This document shows, in pieces, positions 1 through 5,040 of a DNA stretch of 5,040 bases (its first letter is position 1; every line of letters starts with the position of its first letter). Source of the stretch: an uncultured Eubacteriales bacterium (GTDB lineage Bacteria; Bacillota; Clostridia; Oscillospirales; Acutalibacteraceae); assembly GCA_900322105.1 (NCBI GenBank), contig ONYV01000111.1, positions 1 through 5,040 of the forward strand, read 5' to 3'. The translations under genes and the position numbers were made by a program. The notes under the pieces were generated by a model, which saw only the letters and a program-made list of their open reading frames with translations, had not been told where the DNA came from and searched no databases.

Positions 1-1047
1 TGGGACGACACCAAGAGCGTCGTGTTCCTGGGCGATGCGCTCAACAAGTCGGTCGAATCCGTCACCTGGATGGGCGAGGATAACGAGCTGGAATGCCGCA
101 CGAGGGCGAGCCTCGACGTGCAATGCAATTCCTCGCTCGAACGCAACGCTTGGGATATCAACGATTTCGCCACATCCATGCGTGCCATGCGCCGCCATGA
201 GATCGAGCGCATCGGTTTGGGATGGATGAGCGGCGTCATCGGTGACGAGGTCAGTCTGCACGGCATGACCGACGTGTACGACGCGATCATCGACACGGCG
301 TTGCGCTGGTCGATCCGCCATCAGATGTCGGATTCCGGTCTTGACGAGCCGCCCGCCGTGATAAGCGTGATCGGCATGGGCCGGTACGGCGGCGGCGAGG
401 TGAACTTCAGTTCGGATGCGGACGTGATCATCATCTACCGTCCGGCCGATGGCGTGGACGATGATGCGGCGTTCGCTTTCGCGCGCAAGGTGCAGGAGGG
501 CCTGCGGGCCATCCTGCAAGGGCCGACCACCATCGAGCCGAAGATCGAACTGGATATGGATCTGCGCCCCGAAGGTAAGAACGGTCCGCTGGTGCGCTCC
601 TACGCATCCTGCGAGGAGTACTACCGATCCTGGGCCAGCACGTGGGAGCATCAGGCGCTGCTGAGGGCGCGGTACGCGGCGGGGGACGAACGTCTCGCCG
701 AGGATTTCCTGCGCAATATCGCCGACCCGCTGCGCTACCCGAACGCCGACCTGACCGAAACGCAGCTCGGCGAGATCCGCAAGCTCAAGGCGCGTATGGA
801 AGCCGAACGTCTGCCGCGCGGCGTGCGTAGGGAGCGTCATCTCAAGCTCGGCAAGGGCGGCCTGTCCGATATCGAATGGACCGTGCAGCTCATGCAGCTG
901 AGGCATGCCGGTGACCATGAGAGCCTGCGCGTCAATTCCACGCTTCCCGCTTTGGATGAACTCGAACGGCTCGGCATCGTGGATTCGGCCGATGCCGCCG
1001 TGCTGCGCAAGGCCTGGCGCATGTGCACCGCCGCCCGCAACGGCAAC
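1..1047 (+). CDS. glnE: Bifunctional glutamine synthetase adenylyltransferase/deadenylase, internal-to-C-terminal fragment (partial both ends)
   Basis: GlnE transfers AMP to glutamine synthetase, and removes it, in response to nitrogen status through PII; it is cytoplasmic. The frame is open from base 1, so the left end is cut by the window and no true start is present. About 349 residues remain of a protein that is close to 1000 residues in actinobacteria. They match the C-terminal adenylylating half: an inter-domain linker, then the nucleotidyltransferase motif GMGRYGGGEVNFSSDAD (nt 373-423, metal-binding Asp codons at 415 and 421), the third acidic motif ELDMDLRPEGKNGPLVR (nt 547-597), and the helical-domain motif KLGKGGLSDIEWTVQ (nt 844-888). 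Family identity persists to AARNGN at 1030-1047, then stops abruptly. The open frame runs on to 1251, but that part is antisense to paaK and is not GlnE-like. The final ~60-90 residues expected of the family are missing. High G+C and residue style suggest Bifidobacterium (inference). Confidence 0.9.
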
Positions 1048-1050
1048 TCT
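1033..1050. other. Chimeric junction between actinobacterial glnE and clostridial paaK
   Basis: Left of this interval the plus strand encodes conserved GlnE; right of it the minus strand encodes conserved PaaK. Both genes break here, in convergent orientation, with no insertion sequence, target duplication, tRNA or integrase beside the break. The exact base is uncertain: GlnE remains plausible through 1047 (ARNGN), while the PaaK frame remains plausible from 1398 down to about 1033 (VARVAVAGG). The two sides may therefore share a short microhomology. Base composition and ribosome-binding-site style change at the same place. An assembly or library join is the simplest explanation. Confidence 0.8.
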
Positions 1051-1398
1051 TGCCACAAGATCAGCCCAGATCCTGATGTCCTCTTTGGTATAAACGCCGA
1101 CAGTGGGCTTTCCTGTCGTACCGGAAGAAGCGTGGATACGGATAATGTCCTTCATCGGAACTGCCATCAGACCAAAGGGATAATTGTCCCGAAAATCGTC
1201 CTTTGTGGTAAAGGGGATGTACTCAATATCGGAGAGTACCTTGATCTTTGAGCCGTCGCCCACACCACAGTCTGTCAGACGCTTGTGATACAGCGGAACG
1301 TTATCATAGCAATACTTGACGGTCTCTTTCAGTCTTTCGAGCTGAATGCGTTCGATCTCTGCTCTTGGCAGCGTTTCAATGTCCTTCTGAAACATCAT
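1048..1398 (-). CDS. paaK: Phenylacetate-CoA ligase family protein, N-terminal fragment
   Basis: This family joins phenylacetate or related aryl/carboxylic acids to CoA through an acyl-adenylate, using ATP, in the cytoplasm. The minus-strand frame starts with tandem ATG codons (1398-1396 and 1395-1393) and encodes about 117-122 residues before the junction; full-length members have about 430. Visible family marks are YCYDNVPLYHKRL near residues 29-41, the segment around IPFTTKDDFRDNYPFG at 61-76, and the ATP-binding P-loop ASSGTTGKPTVGVYT at 90-104, followed by the typical IWADLVAR helix. The gene lies directly downstream of the symporter and would be co-transcribed with it. Its catalytic C-terminal part is absent because the sequence switches to glnE. 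Substrate is not decided by this fragment: in gut anaerobes such ligases are often paired with indolepyruvate/arylpyruvate oxidoreductases, but none is visible here. Family assignment is firm, specificity is not. Confidence 0.85.
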
Positions 1399-1404
1399 GG
1401 GTAA

Positions 1405-3072
1405 TCATTTCCTTTTTTTAGTATTTTTGTTTTTTGAAGCCTGGGGGCTTTTGGTGATTGGTTTTGCATTCGGTTCGGTCTCTTCCTCATCCTCGATGAT
1501 TGCTTTTTTGGAAGATACCATTACCTTCTTCTGATAGCAGGAGAAGATCTGAGCCTGCCTGTCTGTGTCTTTGGCGGGTGCGATCAGCGTAATGATGGGA
1601 GTGAGCACAATGCCGAGCAGCATTGCGAGCATACCTGCGTTGATCGGAGATTTGAAGTATTCGAGTATGGGGTTGTCAAAGCTGATACCTGACATATTGC
1701 ATACGAAGGATGCAACAGAAATGCCGATGCCGAGAACGAAGTTGATCCAGACGGCGATCTTCGGCACGCGCTTCATATACAGACCATAGAGGAAGGGCGC
1801 AAGGAAAGCGCCTGCCAAAGCACCCCATGAAACGCCCATCATCTGCGAGATGAACAGAACAGGGGAATTTGCCTGAATAATGGCGATGACAGCCGAAACG
1901 ACGATAAAGAATACGATCAGCACTCTCATCCAGGTGAGCTTTTTCTTGTCGCTCATGGCCTGCTTGGAGCAGAAGACAGGATCGATGAAGTCGATGGTCA
2001 GCACCGAGCTGGAGGTCAGCACGAGGCTTGAAAGGGTACTCATGGAAGCGGAAAGCACAAGGATCACAACGATGCCGATCAGGATCGGAGAGAGGTTTTC
2101 AAGCATGGTGGGGATCACGGAATCATAGCCGCCGACAGGCTTGCCGTCAGCGCCCATTGTGCCGAAGAGTCTGCCAAAGCCGCCGAGGAAGTAGCATCCG
2201 CCTGCTACGATGATGGCGAAAATCGTTGAAACGATCGTACCTGTGCTGATGGATTTTTCGGATTTGATGGCATAGAATTTCTGCACCATCTGCGGCAGAC
2301 CCCATGTACCGAGAGAGGTCAGGATCACAACGCCGATGAGTCCGAAGATATCAGGTCCGAAGAACGAGGTGAACACACCGTTGAATTGGTTGCCGCCTGC
2401 GGTGGTAACGCTTTCCTGAGAGAGCTTTGCGATGGTTTCTGTCAGACCGCCGTTGATCTGCATGACCGCAGCGATCACGGCGACGATGCCGACCAGCATG
2501 ATGATGCCCTGGATAAAGTCGTTGATCGCCGTTGCCATATAGCCGCCCAGCACGACATAAACGCCCGTGAGAACCGCCATAGCGATCACGCAGTAGGTAT
2601 AGGGAATATGGAACGCCATTTCAAACAGACGGGAAAGTCCGTTATAGAGTGAGGCTGTATAGGGGATCAGGAAGATAAAGATGATGATAGCGGCAGCGAT
2701 CTTGAGCGCCTTGGAGTCATATCTTTTGGCAAAGAAATCGGGCATGGTCGCCGAATCGAGATGCTGCGTCATCACACGGGTGCGTCTGCCCAAAACGTTC
2801 CATGCCAGCAGCGAGCCGATAAAGGCGTTGCCCAGACCAATCCAGGTGGACGCCAGACCGAAGCGCCAGCCGAACTGTCCCGCATAGCCGACAAAAATTA
2901 CGGCGGAGAAATAGGACGTACCAAAGGCGAAGGCTGTCAGCCAGGGACCGACAGAACGGTTTCCCAGCACAAAGCCGTTGACATTGGTGGCTTGTTTTCG
3001 GCAGTAAATGCCGACCCCTATCATCACTGCGAAGAAAATGACAAGGAACAGGATCTTGATAAACATATCCAT
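1405..3072 (-). CDS. Sodium:solute symporter family (SSF) transporter
   Basis: A 555-residue membrane transporter that would import an organic solute using the sodium gradient. An N-terminal hydrophobic segment (residues 5-23) is followed by the TM2-type motif GTSYFSAVIFVGYAGQFGW (51-69), and by many more hydrophobic segments up to about residue 498, as expected for the 11-13 helices of the LeuT-fold SSF family. GGYMATAINDFIQGIIMLVG (176-195) matches the SSF signature. SMSTLSSLVLTSSSVLTIDF (343-362) matches the helix that supplies the Ser/Thr pair of the Na2 sodium site (here S345/T346). Length is normal for the family. The ATG at 3072 is chosen because GAAGGAGA sits 10 bases upstream; the Met two codons later is spaced worse. 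Residues ~520-555 are an unusual charged tail, acidic then lysine-rich. The gene is first in a unit with paaK, which suggests a carboxylic, perhaps aromatic, acid as cargo; proline, pantothenate or other solutes cannot be excluded. Confidence 0.88.
   Translation of the reverse strand: MDMFIKILFLVIFFAVMIGVGIYCRKQATNVNGFVLGNRSVGPWLTAFAFGTSYFSAVIFVGYAGQFGWRFGLASTWIGLGNAFIGSLLAWNVLGRRTRVMTQHLDSATMPDFFAKRYDSKALKIAAAIIIFIFLIPYTASLYNGLSRLFEMAFHIPYTYCVIAMAVLTGVYVVLGGYMATAINDFIQGIIMLVGIVAVIAAVMQINGGLTETIAKLSQESVTTAGGNQFNGVFTSFFGPDIFGLIGVVILTSLGTWGLPQMVQKFYAIKSEKSISTGTIVSTIFAIIVAGGCYFLGGFGRLFGTMGADGKPVGGYDSVIPTMLENLSPILIGIVVILVLSASMSTLSSLVLTSSSVLTIDFIDPVFCSKQAMSDKKKLTWMRVLIVFFIVVSAVIAIIQANSPVLFISQMMGVSWGALAGAFLAPFLYGLYMKRVPKIAVWINFVLGIGISVASFVCNMSGISFDNPILEYFKSPINAGMLAMLLGIVLTPIITLIAPAKDTDRQAQIFSCYQKKVMVSSKKAIIEDEEETEPNAKPITKSPQASKNKNTKKRK
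1409..1416 (-). promoter_or_regulatory. Ribosome binding site of paaK inside the symporter's 3' end
   Basis: On the minus strand an A-run followed by AGGAAA lies in the last codons of the symporter gene, about 10 bases before the first ATG of paaK at 1398. The symporter stop (1407-1405) falls between this site and the start, so the two genes are likely translationally coupled. The spacing favours the first of the two tandem ATG codons. Confidence 0.6.
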
Positions 3073-3082
3073 TTTAATGTTG

Positions 3083-3090
3083 TCTCCTTC
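3083..3090 (-). promoter_or_regulatory. Ribosome binding site of the symporter
   Basis: GAAGGAGA on the minus strand is a near-perfect Shine-Dalgarno sequence ten bases from the ATG at 3072, and it decides that start over the in-frame Met codon two residues later. Confidence 0.8.
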
Positions 3091-3160
3091 TTTTTAATTC
3101 CTTAAAAGAAATATTATTTGAAAAATATGTGCTATATTCTATTCTGTTATCAGAGCCTGT

Positions 3161-3189
3161 TTTATATCTGTGCGGTGCTAAGATGTTAA
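3161..3189 (-). promoter_or_regulatory. Sigma-A-type promoter of the symporter-paaK operon
   Basis: Reading the minus strand, TTAACA (3189-3184) and TATAAA (3166-3161) are separated by exactly 17 bases; each differs from consensus at one position. Transcription would begin near 3154, giving a leader of about 80 bases before the symporter start. No clear operator is seen. For the opposite direction, the amidohydrolase, only weaker candidates exist: TTGAAA-16-TATTCT (3118-3145, plus) and TGAACA-16-CATAAT (3208-3235, plus). I do not choose between them. Confidence 0.55.
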
Positions 3190-3252
3190 ACAAACTCTCA
3201 GGCAACATGAACAGGAAAGAATACAGCAGCATAATATTTCAGACGAAAGATA

Positions 3253-3260
3253 AGAGAGGA
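3253..3260 (+). promoter_or_regulatory. Ribosome binding site of the amidohydrolase
   Basis: AGAGAGGA lies seven bases before the ATG at 3268 and supports that start; the translated protein then opens at once with the metal-binding DFHTH motif, as is usual in this family. Confidence 0.7.
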
Positions 3261-3267
3261 AAGAAAA

Positions 3268-4098
3268 ATGATCATTGATTTTCATACCCATGTGTTTCCC
3301 GATCAGATCGCAGAGCGCACGATCCATGCGCTGGTGCATTCTGCAAAGAACGTCAAAGCGCATACAGACGGCACGGTCAGCGGACTGCTGCAAAGTATGC
3401 GTGAGTCGGGCGTTGACAGATCGGTGGTACTGCCTGTTGCGACACGCAAGGGACAGTTTGATACGATCAACCGCTTTGCAAAGAAGCTGAACGAAACATA
3501 TCCGGAGATGATCTCCTTCGGCGGTATCCATCCCGATGATGACGACATTCCGGAAAAGCTGCGTTTTCTGAAAGACAGCGGCTTTAAGGGCGTCAAGATC
3601 CATCCTGATTACACAGGCGTTTTCATTGACGATGAAAGGTATGTGCGCATCATCACCGAATGCGGCAAACTCGGACTGCTGCTGGTCACTCACGCAGGGG
3701 TAGATCCTGCGTTTGATCAGGTACACTGCACGCCGCAAAAGGCAAGAGAGGTACTCGACAAGGTATCGTCAGAAGTCGGAAACGATCAGCCGTTTATGGT
3801 TTTTGCTCATCTTGGCGGAATGTGTCTTCATCAGGATGTGATGAAATACTTAGTCGGAACGAACTGCTATATTGATATCAGCTGTTCCTTTCGCAGTCTG
3901 ATGAGCTTTTGCGACACTGACGACGAGGATGTGGTGCGGGTCATCAAAGATCATGGCGCAGATAAGATATTGTTTGCGACCGACTGTCCGTGGAACAGTC
4001 AGAAGGAATACGTGGAGCATTTCAGACGTCTTTCAGGAATCAGCGACAAGGAAAAGAATATGATCCTGTTTGAAAACGCCGAAAGACTGCTGAACTGA
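3268..4098 (+). CDS. Amidohydrolase family protein (amidohydrolase-2 / TIM-barrel metal-dependent hydrolase)
   Basis: A complete 276-residue cytoplasmic enzyme of the amidohydrolase-2 group, which includes hydrolases and non-oxidative decarboxylases of the ACMSD/resorcylate type. Metal and catalytic positions occur in order along the barrel: HTH at H6/H8 after strand 1, VKIHPDY with K110 and H112, VTHAG with H142, FAHLGG with H181, and FATDCPW with D239. This set fits a mononuclear zinc-type site; no signal peptide is present. GGIHPDDDDIPEK (85-97) and the C-terminal ILFENAERLL helix are also typical. Length is normal for the compact members. It is transcribed divergently from the symporter-paaK unit, so it may share regulation or act on a related compound, but that is inference. 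TatD-type nucleases begin similarly (DxHxH), yet the DFHTH, AHLGG and ATDCPW motifs favour amidohydrolase-2. The actual substrate and whether it hydrolyses or decarboxylates cannot be told from sequence. Confidence 0.88.
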   Translation: MIIDFHTHVFPDQIAERTIHALVHSAKNVKAHTDGTVSGLLQSMRESGVDRSVVLPVATRKGQFDTINRFAKKLNETYPEMISFGGIHPDDDDIPEKLRFLKDSGFKGVKIHPDYTGVFIDDERYVRIITECGKLGLLLVTHAGVDPAFDQVHCTPQKAREVLDKVSSEVGNDQPFMVFAHLGGMCLHQDVMKYLVGTNCYIDISCSFRSLMSFCDTDDEDVVRVIKDHGADKILFATDCPWNSQKEYVEHFRRLSGISDKEKNMILFENAERLLN

Positions 4099-4393
4099 CA
4101 CGCTTTGTTCAAATTGCAATACAATATCGACAAAATAACGAATTTTTGCGTGGGAAATCACTCATCTATTATAAAACTTTAAGCTGCTAAAGTCAATTCC
4201 TAACAACTACATAGGCATTTAACATAAATGACGAATTTTAGAATGTCGATTTATGCAAAGTGCTTTGCTATTATGGTTTATTGCTGAAATAACGGCGGAT
4301 ACGTGATATTTTTTGCAGCATTATCACTAAAATGATTTTCAAATAACCATGATAAGGCACTTTTTTTCTAAAAATGTTTCCCGATAAAACCAT
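4099..4393. other. AT-rich intergenic region with small inverted repeats, no gene seen
   Basis: No credible coding frame is present and G+C falls to about 32% in the sampled line 4141-4200. Three short dyads are visible: ACTTTA/TAAAGT (4176-4181, 4188-4193, loop of six); CATAAATGAC paired with GTCGATTTATG (4223-4232, 4245-4255, one bulged G, loop of twelve); and GCAAAG/CTTTGC (4255-4260, 4263-4268). The nonamer ACGAATTTT occurs twice (4138-4146 and 4231-4239). A weak terminator-like arrangement, TTATCA/TGATAA around a 23-base loop (4321-4355), is followed by a run of seven T (4361-4367). No strong terminator follows the amidohydrolase. Confidence 0.6.
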
Positions 4394-4422
4394 TTGACAA
4401 TGTGTTTGCTGCACTTTATAAT
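4394..4422 (+). promoter_or_regulatory. Perfect consensus sigma-A promoter for the lipoprotein gene
   Basis: TTGACA (4394-4399) and TATAAT (4417-4422) are both exact consensus and are separated by 17 bases. The start of transcription should lie near 4429-4431, giving a leader of only about 30 bases. An inverted repeat TTTGC (4405-4409) / GCAAA (4423-4427) encloses the -10 element and could be an operator, though this is speculative. Such a promoter would be strong unless repressed. Confidence 0.85.
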
Positions 4423-4443
4423 GCAAAGCAGAAAACCGAAAAC

Positions 4444-4450
4444 AGAAGGG
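4444..4450 (+). promoter_or_regulatory. Ribosome binding site of the lipoprotein gene
   Basis: AGAAGGG lies eight bases before the ATG at 4459. Together with the promoter just upstream it fixes the start of a frame that would otherwise be easy to miss. Confidence 0.75.
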
Positions 4451-4458
4451 ATGATCCT

Positions 4459-5040
4459 ATGAACCGTAAAAAAACAGCGCTGCTGCTTTCCTTCCTGATC
4501 GCCTTTGGCGCAGTTTCCGCTTGTTCACAGAAACCGTCTGAAACGGAAAGCACGATCGAAAGCGCCGCTTCTATTGAAACGTCTGCGGTTTCGGATGAAG
4601 TGACCGAAAGCTCTGAGGAAACAAGTACAGCGAAAAGTACTGCTCCGATCGAACAGAGCAAGACCCAAAACAGCGCAGGAGCGTCATCTTCCGTCAAACC
4701 CGAAAGCAGCGCGGAAAAAAATACGTCAGACACGTCAGAAAACAGTTCGTCACAGACTTCTTCCGAAACGTCAAAGAACAACCCCTCATCATCCGCTTCA
4801 CAGACGGAAACAAGCAAAAATTCTCCTGCTGTTTCATCCGTACCGACAACAGAAAGCAGCGTATCGGAAACGACCGCTCCCGAAGAGCCTTCCAAAGCAC
4901 CCGAACCGTCCACAGTGCAGGAACCTTCTAAAACAGAGGAATCTTCAATCGCATCACAAGTTTCAAGATATTCATCTCGAAGCTGCGTGATGTTTTTGTC
5001 ACAGTCTTCTACGCTTCTAAATCCATCCAGCATAGTATGC
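4459..5040 (+). CDS. Putative Ser/Thr/Glu-rich lipoprotein, N-terminal part (runs off window)
   Basis: The frame opens with MNRKKTALLLSFLIAFG, a basic then hydrophobic signal peptide, ending in the lipobox VSAC with the lipidated cysteine at residue 22 (codon 4522-4524). The protein would be exported and anchored to the outer face of the membrane. Residues 23-167 are a disordered, low-complexity stalk: about 30% serine by my count, with much Thr, Glu, Lys and Pro and no hydrophobic core. Such stalks in Ruminococcus-like bacteria usually hold a C-terminal domain away from the membrane; that domain is not in the window, so no function is proposed. A perfect promoter and a good ribosome binding site precede it, which makes this frame preferable to the long antisense frame. 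From about residue 168 (nt 4960) the composition changes sharply, with Cys, Met, Phe and Leu appearing, and the sequence may no longer belong to this gene. Confidence 0.75.
   Translation, partial: MNRKKTALLLSFLIAFGAVSACSQKPSETESTIESAASIETSAVSDEVTESSEETSTAKSTAPIEQSKTQNSAGASSSVKPESSAEKNTSDTSENSSSQTSSETSKNNPSSSASQTETSKNSPAVSSVPTTESSVSETTAPEEPSKAPEPSTVQEPSKTEESSIASQVSRYSSRSCVMFLSQSSTLLNPSSIVC
4959..5039 (-). CDS. Possible fragment of an unrelated protein at the right edge
   Basis: On the minus strand the last ~80 bases read as a natural-looking amphipathic helix (…FRSVEDCDKNITQLRDEYLE…), with hydrophobic residues every three to four positions. The same bases read on the plus strand give an unlikely continuation of the lipoprotein stalk. 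The frame is open to the window edge, so the Met at 5033 need not be a start. I do not recognise the protein. The frame continues leftward only as the antisense of the lipoprotein, which is not meaningful. It could simply be chance. Confidence 0.25.

Noticed and set aside
837..1058. Minus-strand open frame across the end of glnE
   Set aside because: It is antisense to conserved GlnE motifs and is in a different frame from paaK; it is a shadow of GC-rich coding sequence.
1048..1251. Extension of the glnE frame past 1047 to a stop at 1251
   Set aside because: These residues show no GlnE character and lie antisense to well-conserved PaaK sequence, including its SSGTTGKP loop.
1..1400. Natural insertion of a mobile element into glnE
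   Set aside because: There are no terminal repeats, target duplication, transposase or integrase at the break, and the adjoining paaK gene is itself truncated at the same base.
3191..3217. ACTCTCAGGCAA, resembling the 3' core of a glycine riboswitch
   Set aside because: The matching 5' strand and the CCGAAGG-type internal core are not present in the ~100 bases upstream. A covariance search with the glycine riboswitch model would settle it; a significant hit would revive the idea.
3178..3738. Minus-strand frame over the 5' part of the amidohydrolase
   Set aside because: It overlaps the conserved metal-site motifs of the sense gene and has no recognisable family.
4318..4367. Rho-independent terminator candidate before the lipoprotein promoter
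   Set aside because: The stem is only TTATCA/TGATAA plus a mismatch and GC pair, with a 23-base loop and weak pairing; the T-run alone is not enough in AT-rich DNA.
4416..5033. A 205-residue minus-strand frame over the lipoprotein
   Set aside because: The plus strand has a perfect promoter, ribosome binding site, signal peptide and lipobox. The antisense protein is low-complexity only because the sense stalk is. Only its first ~25 residues look natural, and these are treated separately.

Overview
The window looks like a metagenomic or assembly mosaic, not one continuous genome. Bases 1 to about 1047 are GC-rich (sampled lines 58-67% G+C). They carry an internal piece of glnE, the glutamine synthetase adenylyltransferase, of actinobacterial and probably Bifidobacterium type. 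From about 1048 onward the composition falls to about 50% G+C in genes and about 32% between genes. Shine-Dalgarno sites become A/G-rich and the proteins look like those of gut Clostridia (Oscillospiraceae/Ruminococcus-like). The species calls are inferences from protein style and composition; no search was run.

Layout: (1) 1-1047, plus strand, C-terminal adenylyltransferase half of GlnE, open at the left edge and cut at the junction. (2) 1048-1398, minus strand, first ~117 residues of a phenylacetate-CoA ligase (PaaK-like), cut at the same junction. (3) 1405-3072, minus strand, a complete sodium:solute symporter directly upstream of paaK in the same operon. (4) 3073-3267, a divergent promoter region with a good sigma-A-type promoter for the symporter operon. 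(5) 3268-4098, plus strand, a complete amidohydrolase-2 family metal-dependent hydrolase. (6) 4099-4458, an AT-rich intergenic stretch with small inverted repeats, ending in a perfect consensus TTGACA-17-TATAAT promoter. (7) 4459-5040, plus strand, the start of a lipoprotein with a long Ser/Thr/Glu-rich stalk, running off the right edge. Its last ~80 bases may belong to something else.

How the genes may work together: the symporter and the acyl-CoA ligase are four bases closer than most gene pairs, with the ligase start nine bases from the symporter stop. This suggests uptake of an aromatic or other carboxylic acid coupled to CoA activation. The divergent amidohydrolase could act on a related compound, but nothing in the sequence fixes the substrate. 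GlnE has no functional link to these genes because it appears to come from another organism.

I saw no mobile element, CRISPR array, tRNA or rRNA. The most notable observations are the abrupt junction near 1033-1050 and a possible second one near 4955-4965; both are more likely artefacts than new biology.
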